A DNA stretch of 64,000 nt. It comes from a virus. A model generated the notes under the pieces. It had not been told where the DNA came from. It worked only from the letters and a program-made list of their open reading frames with translations, and did not search any database. The DNA is taken from positions 47,976-111,975 of IMG/VR virus record IMGVR_UViG_3300023179_000037. One strand, written 5' to 3'. Numbering within the stretch: the stretch's first letter is position 1; each line of letters begins with the position of its first letter. The translations under genes were made by a program, and so were the position numbers. Shown here one piece after another: positions 37,516-45,406 of the stretch.

Positions 37516-38207
37516 GAAAAGTATTGATTGGTACTCCCGCACACGATGGTCGATTGGATGTTTGGTATGCTACTTCGGTAATTAATTCTGTTCGACTTGC
37601 ACAGAATAAAGATATTTTTTTGCATCCAGTCTTTATGTCTTATGATGCATTAGTACAAAGAGCAAGAAATGATTTATTTGGATTAGTAATTGACGGCAGT
37701 TATGATGATTTAATCTTTATAGATAGTGATATAGAATTTGATCCTCATTGGTTACTTGAATTATTAGACAGACCAGAAGATGTAGTTGGTGGTACATATA
37801 GAAAAAAGACTGATGATGAAGAATTGTATGTAGTAAAGACAAAAAATCTTAAAATGGAAAAAAATGGTTTAGTGAAAGTTGAGGGTTTAGGTATGGGTTT
37901 TGTAAAATTTTCTCACAAAGCGTGCAAAGCATTGTGGGATAATTCAACAGAATATAAAAATGAAGGTAAAGTGAGAAGAATGATTTGTGACATTGCGATA
38001 GTTAACGGAGAATTACATTCCGAGGATACCAACGTTTTTAATAAACTGGTAGATTTAAATTTTGACATTTGGTTAGACCCCAAAATGACCTGTGTACACA
38101 TGGGACCTAAGAAATTTTATGGAAATTTTTTAGATTTCAGAAAAAGAATTGTAGATAAAGTTTCGGACAAGAGCAATATCTATAAAGTGGGAAAAAGACG
38201 TAAATAA
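37512..38207 (+). CDS. Glycosyltransferase, GT2/GT-A-like
   Basis: A 231-aa protein with a nucleotide-sugar binding pattern: start VLIGTPAHDGRLDVWYATS, LVQRARNDL, the DxD motif in DLIFIDSDIEFDP, GGTYRKK, and a later SEDTNVFNKL. These fit GT-A glycosyltransferases of the ANP1/GT2-like type found in phages and NCLDVs. It overlaps the FkbM gene by ATGA and ends before a late-promoter-like element. Acceptor and donor are unknown. Confidence 0.75.
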   Translation: MRKVLIGTPAHDGRLDVWYATSVINSVRLAQNKDIFLHPVFMSYDALVQRARNDLFGLVIDGSYDDLIFIDSDIEFDPHWLLELLDRPEDVVGGTYRKKTDDEELYVVKTKNLKMEKNGLVKVEGLGMGFVKFSHKACKALWDNSTEYKNEGKVRRMICDIAIVNGELHSEDTNVFNKLVDLNFDIWLDPKMTCVHMGPKKFYGNFLDFRKRIVDKVSDKSNIYKVGKRRK

Positions 38208-38210
38208 ATA
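38203..38210 (+). promoter_or_regulatory. Candidate T4-type late promoter (AATAAATA)
   Basis: AATAAATA lies at the stop codon of the glycosyltransferase, 21 bases before the ATG at 38232, and TATAAGGAAAT (AAGGA ribosome binding site) follows. One mismatch to TATAAATA. Confidence 0.45.
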
Positions 38211-38231
38211 ATTTTTTATAAGGAAATAATT

Positions 38232-38465
38232 ATGCAACCAATTAAATTAATGTTAACCGTTGAAGAAATCAATAGAATCTTTAATGCTATGGGACAAGTG
38301 CCTTATGCAAGTATTGCTGATCTTTTTGATAAAATTAGATCACAGGCATCTCCACAAATTGCAGCAATGCAGGCATTGGAAGAAGCTGAAGTAAAACAGG
38401 AACAATCTGCTGCGCCTAATGTTGCGCCAAAAAATGGTAAGTCTAAAAAGGAAACCGTGCAGTAA
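38232..38465 (+). CDS. Small conserved phage protein
   Basis: A 77-aa protein with a helical first half (LTVEEINRIFNAMGQVPYAS) and a Glu/Lys/Ala-rich tail (QSAAPNVAPKNGKSKKE). Similar small proteins occur between virion genes in T4-like cyanophages. No known function. An AAGGA site precedes the ATG and the stop is directly followed by the next ATG. Confidence 0.5.
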   Translation: MQPIKLMLTVEEINRIFNAMGQVPYASIADLFDKIRSQASPQIAAMQALEEAEVKQEQSAAPNVAPKNGKSKKETVQ

Positions 38466-39497
38466 ATGGCAAAACAAAAGTTATCAGAATTAGAAGTAAC
38501 AAAAACAATAGGTCAAGATGATCTGTTGTATGTAGTGCAATCCAATACAAGTAAAGCAGTAAATGTAAAGGTGATTGCTTCTTCTTTAGTTACTGCTAAT
38601 ATTCGAGAACATTCAAGTAATTTATATTTTACCAACACTAGAGCCAGATCAGCTATAACAGTTACAGGTTCTGCTACATATGACACAGCAAATGGCATTA
38701 TCTTTGTTACTGGAGTAGCGCAAACTTATGTAGCTAATGTTAATGGGCAAAACGGTGAAGTTACTTTAACTACAGCAAATGTAAACGAATCTGATAACTT
38801 ATACTATACGAATGCAAGAGTATTTGCTAATGTTTCTTCTTTACTTAATTTAAAGGCTAATGTTGGTGATTTGACTACAGCAAATGTAATAGAAAATAAC
38901 AATTTATATTTTAATAATGCTAGATCAATTCTTGCAAATATTCCAGCAACAAATCAAATTGTAGTTTCAACTCCAGTATTTAACTATAATTTTGATCAAT
39001 ATTCTGGCGACAATCCAACCATTTATGTATCAGCAGGCGAAACAATATCTTTTGAATTGACGCAATCTAGCGCTCATCCTTTTGCAATTAGAGAATCTAA
39101 CGGTGGTCCAAATTACAATACTGGACTTACTCATATTGCACTTAATGGAACATTAAGTACAGGTTCTTCGGCTCAGGGGAAAACATCTGGTAAATTATTT
39201 TGGAAAATTCCTTTTAATCTAGCTGGAAATACCTATGTATATCAATGTACTGTTCATTCAAGTATGGTTGGCAGTATTGTAATACAAAAACCTTTAGCTA
39301 CTTTAACTACTACAGATATAAGTGAAGGAAATAATTTTTACTTTTCTAATAACAGAGTAACACAATATTTCACTAATACTGCTCCAGTCTCTTCTAGTTC
39401 ATCGGGTACAACTGGAGAAATAAGATTCGATTCTGATTATATCTATGTTTGTGTTGCCTCTGGATCTTGGAAAAGAGCAAATCTAACGATTTGGTAA
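38466..39497 (+). CDS. Fibre protein with a cupredoxin-like copper-binding domain
   Basis: A 343-aa protein. The N-terminus (LSELEVTKTIGQDDLLYVVQ) matches the docking region of the 1434-aa protein. Two or three NLYFTNARA-type repeats follow. Residues about 165-280 form a cupredoxin fold: PTIYVSAGETISFELTQ, SSAHPFAI, GKTSGKLFWKIPF, then YVYQCTVHSSMVGSIVI. The His of HPF with C-x2-H-x2-M supplies all four ligands of a type 1 copper site (as in plastocyanin and pseudoazurin). The 17414 fibre carries a paralogous domain in which these ligands are lost. Copper binding is inferred from motif only. The role may be structural stability or redox. Confidence 0.75.
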   Translation: MAKQKLSELEVTKTIGQDDLLYVVQSNTSKAVNVKVIASSLVTANIREHSSNLYFTNTRARSAITVTGSATYDTANGIIFVTGVAQTYVANVNGQNGEVTLTTANVNESDNLYYTNARVFANVSSLLNLKANVGDLTTANVIENNNLYFNNARSILANIPATNQIVVSTPVFNYNFDQYSGDNPTIYVSAGETISFELTQSSAHPFAIRESNGGPNYNTGLTHIALNGTLSTGSSAQGKTSGKLFWKIPFNLAGNTYVYQCTVHSSMVGSIVIQKPLATLTTTDISEGNNFYFSNNRVTQYFTNTAPVSSSSSGTTGEIRFDSDYIYVCVASGSWKRANLTIW

Positions 39498-39498
39498 T

Positions 39499-39888
39499 AT
39501 GAATTTTGAATTGACCGATGAAAATTTTATTATGTACGCCATTAAATACTATGACAATCCTTATTGCAAAGGCATGGCAGAATTTTTAGATGATTTAAAA
39601 AGATTTAAATATCTTAAAAGATTATTTAGAAAATATAGTGCTACTAATGATTTAAAGGAAAGATTAATTCTAAATCATCTAATAGTAATTTACAATTTAT
39701 TTGGTGCAGAAGCAGCAACAAAAATGTTATTCTTTAAGATTGAAAAGAAATACTGGTCACAGTTAAAGACCTTTTTAGTATTTCTCAATTATATGCCGTT
39801 AACCGTTATAGTATCTAAAGGTATTGAAGTATTAGAAAGTGATATACCTTTAGACGATAGAATTATAGAAATTTTAAGAAAGATATAA
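39499..39888 (+). CDS. Conserved T4-like phage protein of unknown function
   Basis: A 129-aa mainly helical protein (FELTDENFIMYAIKYYDNP at the start; LKERLILNHLIVIYNLFGAE; LKTFLVFLNYMP). A family with this pattern is conserved in T4-like cyanophages near baseplate or head genes. No enzyme motif. It lies one base after the fibre stop codon and abuts the next ATG. Confidence 0.6.
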   Translation: MNFELTDENFIMYAIKYYDNPYCKGMAEFLDDLKRFKYLKRLFRKYSATNDLKERLILNHLIVIYNLFGAEAATKMLFFKIEKKYWSQLKTFLVFLNYMPLTVIVSKGIEVLESDIPLDDRIIEILRKI

Positions 39889-40431
39889 ATGGGTAGATTT
39901 GTAGATTCAATGATTGCTTTAAGAATTTTAACTCTTTTGGTTACACCTTTTGTACAAACACCTGCCTATAAACTTGGTATTATTGATAAAAACGGTAAAG
40001 AATTAAAAACAATGCAGCAGCTTAATACTGCTGAAGAAAGAGATGCATATACTCTATTACATAGATTAGTTTATAGATTAAAACGTATTATTGAAAAGGT
40101 ACCTATTGAAAACAAAAAATTGGTATCTCTTGCGGCCGCATATGCGTTAATACGAGAATCATTACAACAAGAAAAAGAACCAATAGATTTAGAAAAGAAG
40201 TATTTAAATAAGTTAAATGAAAATCTTGTCCAAGAATTGGTTATTGTAGAAGATTTTTTACATAAAAATAAAATGTTTACTTTTAAACAATATTCTGAAC
40301 AAGAAGGTGGTGAAGGTGCTGCAACAGTGCCTACTAATAATATAGCTCAAGATACCCAAGCCATTGAAAAACCAGAGGGTTTTCCTATTTTCAAAAGAAG
40401 AAAAATTTTAAGGAGAAAACGATATGTTTAA
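39889..40431 (+). CDS. Conserved T4-like phage protein of unknown function
   Basis: A 180-aa protein with a conserved helical core (TPFVQTPAYKLGIIDKNGKE; YTLLHRLVYRLKRIIEKVP) and a C-terminal tail rich in Gly/Glu and then Arg/Lys (FPIFKRRKILRRKRYV). Similar proteins in T4-like aquatic phages are virion- or assembly-associated. No active-site residues are seen. The end overlaps the next ATG by 8 bases. Confidence 0.6.
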   Translation: MGRFVDSMIALRILTLLVTPFVQTPAYKLGIIDKNGKELKTMQQLNTAEERDAYTLLHRLVYRLKRIIEKVPIENKKLVSLAAAYALIRESLQQEKEPIDLEKKYLNKLNENLVQELVIVEDFLHKNKMFTFKQYSEQEGGEGAATVPTNNIAQDTQAIEKPEGFPIFKRRKILRRKRYV

Positions 40432-40660
40432 TTGGTTAAGAAATCTTTTTATTGGTGAAAAAGTTGCAGTACAAAAAAATGAGATTATTGAACAAAAAAC
40501 TGAGGTTGTCATACCAGAAGTAAAAGAAGAAGTAGAGAAAATTGTTACTGATACTTTAGATGCCAATAAGAATGAAAAAGTAGATTCGCAAGAGGTGAAA
40601 CTTGCTACTTCTAAAGTAAAAGAAAAAATAAAAACCAAGGTTAAAAATAAAAAAAAATAA
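40424..40660 (+). CDS. Small charged protein
   Basis: A 78-aa Lys/Glu/Val-rich protein. It begins with a short amphipathic segment (MFNWLRNLFIGEKVAV) that may associate with membrane, followed by a predicted helix and a very basic tail. An AAGGAG site lies within the upstream gene. DANKNEKVDSQE resembles a short EF-hand loop. Function unknown; the gene pair with 40661 suggests a joint membrane or lysis-timing role. Confidence 0.5.
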   Translation: MFNWLRNLFIGEKVAVQKNEIIEQKTEVVIPEVKEEVEKIVTDTLDANKNEKVDSQEVKLATSKVKEKIKTKVKNKKK

Positions 40661-40966
40661 ATGGCGACATCACAATCGAGAATTTCTGTGCTTGAAACCA
40701 AAGTAGAATCAATAAAAGAGGATATCGTTGAAATTAAAGGCGATATCAAGAACGTCCAATCTAGAATAATTGAAGATAAAAAAGAATTAACTACTCAATT
40801 AGAAAAAATGTATAATGCTTCGTGTGAGCAGCATAGTCAATTGGCGAAAGAAATACGAGAATTGAAGCAGTTTAAAAATAAATGGATTTATATTTCTATG
40901 GGTGGACTTACAATGTTAGGTTGGATAGTGGCTTATTATGATAAATTGGCATTATTTTTACATTAG
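40661..40966 (+). CDS. Coiled-coil protein with C-terminal membrane segment (XhlA-like)
   Basis: A 101-aa protein: residues 5-70 are a heptad-rich coiled coil (VLETKVESIKEDIVEIKGDI), and residues about 75-95 are a hydrophobic segment (WIYISMGGLTMLGWIVAYY). This layout matches XhlA/hemolysin-type phage proteins, which anchor in the inner membrane and can act in lysis. It abuts the upstream stop and is the last gene before a sigma70-type promoter. Confidence 0.6.
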   Translation: MATSQSRISVLETKVESIKEDIVEIKGDIKNVQSRIIEDKKELTTQLEKMYNASCEQHSQLAKEIRELKQFKNKWIYISMGGLTMLGWIVAYYDKLALFLH

Positions 40967-40968
40967 TA

Positions 40969-40997
40969 TTGATTCTATTTACTAGCTATAATATAAT
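40969..40997 (+). promoter_or_regulatory. Sigma70-type promoter before the primase gene
   Basis: TTGATT (40969-40974), a 17-base spacer, and TATAAT (40992-40997), 20 bases upstream of the primase ATG. ACGAGGAC gives the ribosome binding site. It marks the switch from late virion genes to the replication and nucleotide block. Confidence 0.75.
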
Positions 40998-41017
40998 AGT
41001 CTAATACGAGGACTATT

Positions 41018-42037
41018 ATGTTATACATTGATCTTAAATATCTAAAGCTGATTCAAAATCGGCTACCGTTGTTTAAACAAAAGAGTGACCACGTTTATAC
41101 ATGTAGATGTATTATCTGTGGTGATTCAAGAAAAAAGGCAAATAAAACAAGAGGACATTTTTATATTATCAAAAATAGTGTTTTGTATAAATGTTTTAAT
41201 TGTGATGCCAGTATGCAGTTCGGTACATTTCTTAAAAATTTAGATAAAATTTTATATGACCAATATGTATTAGAAAGATATAGTGCCGGTTTGCCTTTTA
41301 ATAAACCTCACCAAGATGCTTCAGATGTTTTTAAAACCAAACCATTAAAAATAGAAAATACATCTATCGCGTTTCTCGATAATACGTTGAATCGATTAGA
41401 TAAATTATCAGATGAGCACGAGGCAGTACAATTTTGTATTAAAAGAAAAATACCTAAAAGCTCTTTCAAGCGATTATATTTTGTAAATGACATACGAAAA
41501 ATAGAACAACTATCAGACAAGTATAAAGATAAATTAAAAACATCTGAGCCTAGATTGGTTATTCCTTTTATTGATAAAACTGGGCAATTAATAGGTGTTA
41601 CATGCAGAGCTTTAAGGGGTGAGGAATTAAGATACATTACAATCAAAGTACAAGAAGATGTTCCTTTTATTTTTGGTATGGATATTATCGATACTAATAA
41701 AAAAGTATTTGCAGTTGAAGGTCCGCTTGATTCATTGTTCATAAAAAATGCTATTGCTGTAGGTGGAACTACATTTAATAAACTTGAATCTATAGGTATT
41801 TCGAAAGAAAATTTAGTTATCGTTTTTGATAATCAACCTAGAAATAAAGAAGTGGTGAAATTAGTAAATAAAGCAATTGAAAACAATTTTAATGTTGTAA
41901 TTTGGCCTCAAAATTTAATAGAAAAAGATATAAATGATATGGTAATTGCCGGAAAAAATATAGAAAAGATTTTAAATGCAAATATTTTTAATGGTTTAGA
42001 AGCAAAAATGAATTTTACAGTATGGAAGAGAGTATGA
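41018..42037 (+). CDS. DNA primase, T4 gp61-like
   Basis: A 339-aa primase. The N-terminal zinc-binding region has CRCIICGD (about 28-35) and CFNCDAS (about 61-67). The C-terminal half is a TOPRIM domain: VFAVEGPLDSLFIKNAIAVG (catalytic Glu) and VIVFDNQPRNKEV (the DxD-type aspartate). Primases of this layout work with a gp41-type helicase at the fork to make RNA primers; the helicase is not in this window. It has its own sigma70-type promoter and overlaps ThyX by ATGA. Confidence 0.88.
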   Translation: MLYIDLKYLKLIQNRLPLFKQKSDHVYTCRCIICGDSRKKANKTRGHFYIIKNSVLYKCFNCDASMQFGTFLKNLDKILYDQYVLERYSAGLPFNKPHQDASDVFKTKPLKIENTSIAFLDNTLNRLDKLSDEHEAVQFCIKRKIPKSSFKRLYFVNDIRKIEQLSDKYKDKLKTSEPRLVIPFIDKTGQLIGVTCRALRGEELRYITIKVQEDVPFIFGMDIIDTNKKVFAVEGPLDSLFIKNAIAVGGTTFNKLESIGISKENLVIVFDNQPRNKEVVKLVNKAIENNFNVVIWPQNLIEKDINDMVIAGKNIEKILNANIFNGLEAKMNFTVWKRV

Positions 42038-42735
42038 AAGTAAAATTAATTAGTTATTCGCAGCATGCGTTTGATCCTGCTTTAGGAGATAAAATTGAAT
42101 CAGATATTTTTAATCAACAAGATCTTATTGCCTACTGCGCCAGAGTCTCGAACCCAACGAATCAATCCAACACAGAAACCTCGGACCGATTACTTCGATA
42201 CCTTATTAAACACAAACACTGGTCACCCTTCGAAATGGTCAGTGCCTGTCTCGAAATCACCACTACCCGTGACATTGCAAGACAAATCCTCAGACACCGA
42301 AGTTTTAGTTTTCAAGAGTTCAGCCAGCGATATGCTGATCCAGTTAAAGAACTCAATTTTGTTCTTAGAGACGCAAGGCTACAAGACCCCAATAATAGAC
42401 AAAACTCGATTGAACTTGATTTTAGACAGCAAGAGCACAGAGAAATTTCAGAATGGTGGATAACTTCACAGCATGAGCTTCTGAAGAAAACAAAGGAAAT
42501 ATATACTACAGCCGTCAGATTAGGTATAGCAAAAGAACAAGCAAGAGCAGTATTGCCCGAAGGCTTAACGGAGTCAAAAATGTATGTTAATGGAACCTTG
42601 AGGTCTTGGATTCATTACTGTGAATTGAGATCAGATAATGGAACACAATTAGAACACAGGGAAATTGCAAAGGCTTGCGCGCAAGTTATTTCCAAAATAT
42701 TCCCATTGATGAATAACTTTGTAGGAACAACATGA
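42034..42735 (+). CDS. thyX: Flavin-dependent thymidylate synthase
   Basis: A 233-aa enzyme converting dUMP to dTMP with FAD and methylene-THF. The ThyX signature RHRSFSFQEFSQRY (RHRxxSxxxxSxRY) is intact, followed by ADPVKEL. The region after 42120 uses more GC-rich codons than its start (for example ACCCAACGAATCAATCC), a possible sign of transfer. The ATG at 42034 overlaps the primase stop and has GGAAGAG upstream; the in-frame ATG at 42022 is less likely. It overlaps the MazG-like gene by ATGA. Confidence 0.93.
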   Translation: MKVKLISYSQHAFDPALGDKIESDIFNQQDLIAYCARVSNPTNQSNTETSDRLLRYLIKHKHWSPFEMVSACLEITTTRDIARQILRHRSFSFQEFSQRYADPVKELNFVLRDARLQDPNNRQNSIELDFRQQEHREISEWWITSQHELLKKTKEIYTTAVRLGIAKEQARAVLPEGLTESKMYVNGTLRSWIHYCELRSDNGTQLEHREIAKACAQVISKIFPLMNNFVGTT

Positions 42736-43112
42736 ATACTAAAATAGATGTCGCTGCTTTTATGTTTGCAGGAAATCATAACGTAGAAACAACTAATCCT
42801 GGTTTTTATCCTGGTAGAATCGACCAAATAAATCTCTATGCAAATTTGATTAAAGAAGAATACGAAGAATTAACTGCAGCACTTGCCAAAAAAGATATTG
42901 TTGAAACAGCTGATGCTTGTATTGATTTGATCTGGGTTATTGAAGGACTAATGTACAGTGCCGGCATTGATCCCCAAACGGTATGGGATGAAATAGCTAA
43001 ATCAAATCATAGCAAAACTGTAGATGGCAAATTAATGAAAAGAGAAGATGGTAAGATACTAAAGCCAGAGACTTTTCGACCACCCAATATTCAAAGAGCA
43101 CTGGGGCTATAA
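42732..43112 (+). CDS. MazG-like nucleotide pyrophosphohydrolase
   Basis: A 126-aa all-alpha NTP-pyrophosphatase-like protein. The metal-binding helices are EEYEEL (about 37-42) and ETADACIDLIWVIEG (about 56-70), giving the ExxE ... ExxD set of the MazG/HisE superfamily. The C-terminal WDEIAKSNHSK and GKILKPETFRPPN match phage proteins named phosphoribosyl-ATP pyrophosphohydrolase-like. Likely hydrolyses nucleotide triphosphates, cleaning the pool or altering ppGpp signalling. It sits in the thymidylate/RNR block. Confidence 0.8.
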   Translation: MNTKIDVAAFMFAGNHNVETTNPGFYPGRIDQINLYANLIKEEYEELTAALAKKDIVETADACIDLIWVIEGLMYSAGIDPQTVWDEIAKSNHSKTVDGKLMKREDGKILKPETFRPPNIQRALGL

Positions 43113-43643
43113 ATGACACTATTCACTTTTCTAATTGAATTCATACCAGATTTAGTATGGGTTCTTCTTTTCTTTGTAGGTGTAACTATGATGATCGCTG
43201 GGCAATTTCTGCGCGGCGTACCAATTATCATGCAATACAGACTGCCTTTGATGTTTATAGGTTTCTTTATTTTAATGATAAGTGTATGGTCACTTGGGGC
43301 TCTTGCCAATGAATCTAAATGGCAAGATCGTCTAAAAGAAGTTGAAGAACAAGTGAAAACCCAGGAAACAAGAGCAGAAGAAATAAATAAACAGCTTGAA
43401 AAAGAAATCGCTGATAAAAAAGAATTAGCTGAAAAGAAAAATAAAGTAATCACAAATGAAATAGTTAAGTGGCAGACAAAGGAAGTTCTAAAAGAAGTTA
43501 CAGTGCAAGGACCCGAAAGAGTAAAAATTGAAAAAGTTATTGAATATATTGAAAACTGTCCAGTGCCTAAAGAAATGTTAGATATACACAATAAAGCTGC
43601 AGTACCTATAATTGAAAAGAATAAAGAAGGGGAAAAGAAATGA
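43113..43643 (+). CDS. Inner-membrane spanin-like (Rz-like) protein
   Basis: A 176-aa protein. Two hydrophobic segments (about 7-28 and 43-62) precede a long charged coiled coil (about 70-130, KEVEEQVKTQETRAEEINKQ) and a periplasm-like tail (VQGPERVKIEKVIEYIEN). The layout resembles i-spanins, though these usually have one membrane segment. It overlaps the adjacent lipoprotein gene by ATGA, as Rz/Rz1 pairs often do. Likely joins inner and outer membranes in the last step of lysis. Confidence 0.65.
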   Translation: MTLFTFLIEFIPDLVWVLLFFVGVTMMIAGQFLRGVPIIMQYRLPLMFIGFFILMISVWSLGALANESKWQDRLKEVEEQVKTQETRAEEINKQLEKEIADKKELAEKKNKVITNEIVKWQTKEVLKEVTVQGPERVKIEKVIEYIENCPVPKEMLDIHNKAAVPIIEKNKEGEKK

Positions 43644-43924
43644 AACTAATTTTAGCTTTTCTTCTTGCAATTACCATATCTGGTTGTACCATGGTAGAAA
43701 GATTTATGCCAGCCAAGCCGAAATGGCCCTCTGTTCAAAAAGAATTAACTGACCCATGCCCAGATTTAAAAACTATAGAAGGTGATCAAGTAGCAATCAC
43801 TGAACTACTGAAGGCGGTTGTCAACAATTACACGTTATATTATGAATGCTCTTTGAAGAATGATGGTTGGAATAAATGGTACAAGGAGCAAAAAAATAAC
43901 TACGAGAAGGGCGGTAAAAAATGA
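43640..43924 (+). CDS. Outer-membrane spanin-like lipoprotein (Rz1-like)
   Basis: A 94-aa protein with a lipoprotein signal peptide (MKLILAFLLAITISGC), predicted cut before C16. The mature part has PCPDLK and a C-terminal segment NYTLYYECSLKNDGWNKWY, found in phage Rz1-like and LysC-like lipoproteins. It overlaps both neighbours by ATGA. The pairing with the upstream coiled-coil membrane protein supports an o-spanin role. Confidence 0.7.
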   Translation: MKLILAFLLAITISGCTMVERFMPAKPKWPSVQKELTDPCPDLKTIEGDQVAITELLKAVVNNYTLYYECSLKNDGWNKWYKEQKNNYEKGGKK

Positions 43925-44820
43925 AAAAATTATTACTTATAGTACCATTAATTATGCTAGCAGGTTGTGCCTCATCTGGTCCTAGCAATTACCAACTTTA
44001 TGCCGAAACACAAGCAAAAATAGCTCAAGCTCATGCTGTAGCCGAAACTGCAAGATTCAATGCATTGGCTGAAATTGCAAAGAACGGTGATGCTGCAAGT
44101 AAAGTAGCAGCAGTTTTAAGTATTCAAATGAGTGGTGGATCAAATCAGCAAAGGCAGAATCAACAAGTTGCACCTCCCGAAACATTTGCTGATACAGCAT
44201 TGAAATGGACAAGTGTTTTATTGCCGAACTTTACACAGTTTTATAGTATAAATCGTAATAGCGCTGTTGCTATGCGTCAAAGTGATAATCAAGCTGCTAT
44301 AGCAGTCAGTACAAATCAAGCATTTACGGGTATTGCAACAGCAGGTCATAATGCAAATAGTAACATAGCAGCAAGCGGGTTTAATGCAATAAATCAATCT
44401 AACACAGCGGGATTTAATGCTTTGAACACACAAAGTACCAACGCATTTAATGCTTTGAACACACAAAGTACCAACGCATTTAATGCTTTAAATACGCAAA
44501 ACACTTCCGCATTTAATAGCTTACAAAGTGTTGGAATAGCAGGTTTCAATGCGCTAAAAGATACTGCAAGCAAGATTCAAGCACCAACACCCAACATTAC
44601 AGTGCAAGGCAATTATAATATTGGTGAAAATAGTGGCAATACGGGAAAGATTGCAGGTGGTGCAATAACTGATAGCACTTCAACACCAACGGTAGTAACT
44701 CAGCCTGCACCGACAATTGTAAACCCAGTTGTTGTGACTCAACCGGCTCCTGTTATAGTTGAAAAAACGGTAACAACCACAACCAATAATACAACGCAAT
44801 CTAGCGGAACTGGTAAATAA
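43921..44820 (+). CDS. Lipoprotein with NTQSTNAFNAL repeats
   Basis: A 299-aa predicted lipoprotein: signal peptide MKKLLLIVPLIMLAGC, lipidated C16. An Ala-rich helix (ETQAKIAQAHAVAETARFNA) follows. Residues about 140-205 are degenerate 11-residue repeats (NALNTQSTNAF), identical in DNA for two copies. The C-terminus is Thr/Pro/Val-rich (PAPTIVNPVVVTQPAPVIVE), like periplasm-spanning linkers. Its place in the spanin cassette suggests an outer-membrane or lysis-linked role, or a superinfection or surface protein. Function not known. Confidence 0.6.
   Translation: MKKLLLIVPLIMLAGCASSGPSNYQLYAETQAKIAQAHAVAETARFNALAEIAKNGDAASKVAAVLSIQMSGGSNQQRQNQQVAPPETFADTALKWTSVLLPNFTQFYSINRNSAVAMRQSDNQAAIAVSTNQAFTGIATAGHNANSNIAASGFNAINQSNTAGFNALNTQSTNAFNALNTQSTNAFNALNTQNTSAFNSLQSVGIAGFNALKDTASKIQAPTPNITVQGNYNIGENSGNTGKIAGGAITDSTSTPTVVTQPAPTIVNPVVVTQPAPVIVEKTVTTTTNNTTQSSGTGK
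44416..44514 (+). repeat. Tandem 33-bp repeat, three units
   Basis: Units at 44416-44448 and 44449-44481 are identical; 44482-44514 is diverged. Each encodes NALNTQ(S/N)T(N/S)AF. In-frame unit length means copy number can change without breaking the lipoprotein gene. Confidence 0.9.
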
Positions 44821-44834
44821 AGAAAATTTCTTTA
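44818..44834 (+). promoter_or_regulatory. AT-rich perfect palindrome between lipoprotein and oxygenase genes
   Basis: TAAAGAAA-A-TTTCTTTA covers the lipoprotein stop codon and lies 11 bases before the ATG at 44845. The loop is too small for a stable hairpin and the stem has few GC pairs, so it could be an operator or chance. Confidence 0.3.
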
Positions 44835-44844
44835 TATCTAAAAT

Positions 44845-45390
44845 ATGAAAATCAATTTGCCATATTACAACACTAGTTACAGTGTTGTAGATAATATCTT
44901 TACCTATAATGAAGCAGATAAAATTTTCTATTGCTGCTTTAATAGTTTTTATACTTTAACAAGAAAATCTGCAGCATATGATGTAAATAGTGTACCACAA
45001 CTTGAATGTCATGTAACAGAAAAAGAATTTACTGCATTGCCTTTTATGCATAATAAAAAATTTTTAGATACTGTTGCAATACATGGAACAGATTTAAATA
45101 TAACAAGAGCTAGAATTATTTGTAATAATGCATTAGAGGTATGTAAGCTACATGTGGATGGATACGAAAACAACGATAAAACTATTTTATATTATGCAAA
45201 TAAAAACTGGGATCATGAATATGGAGGAGACACAATATTTGCAAATGATGCAGGTGAGACTATAGCGACGATAAATTACAAACCCAATCGATTAGTAATT
45301 TTTGATGCTAAAATTCCACACAGATCAACTGCAGTATCGCCTGCCGCGAATCAATGGCGATTCACTATAGTAATAAATTTAAGTAAATAA
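44845..45390 (+). CDS. 2-oxoglutarate/Fe(II) oxygenase
   Basis: A 181-aa protein of the prolyl-4-hydroxylase-like dioxygenase class. The iron ligands are visible as HVDGY (H-x-D, about 97-101) and the distal His in IPHRSTAV (about 155-162), and an Arg in WRFTIVINL for 2-oxoglutarate. ILYYANKNWDHEYGGDTIF between them is the usual core. Such enzymes in T4-like phages may hydroxylate proteins or nucleic acids; the substrate is unknown. The ribosome binding site is weak. Confidence 0.82.
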   Translation: MKINLPYYNTSYSVVDNIFTYNEADKIFYCCFNSFYTLTRKSAAYDVNSVPQLECHVTEKEFTALPFMHNKKFLDTVAIHGTDLNITRARIICNNALEVCKLHVDGYENNDKTILYYANKNWDHEYGGDTIFANDAGETIATINYKPNRLVIFDAKIPHRSTAVSPAANQWRFTIVINLSK

Positions 45391-45406
45391 TAATAAGGTA
45401 ATTTTA

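Noticed and set aside
41308-41742. 144-aa frame on the - strand opposite the primase gene
   Set aside because: Lies fully within the TOPRIM primase gene and shows no motif; an antisense artefact.
43091-43591. 166-aa frame on the - strand opposite the spanin-like gene
   Set aside because: It mirrors a well-supported + strand gene with signal-like and coiled-coil features, has no coupled neighbours and no family pattern. All other credible genes are on +.
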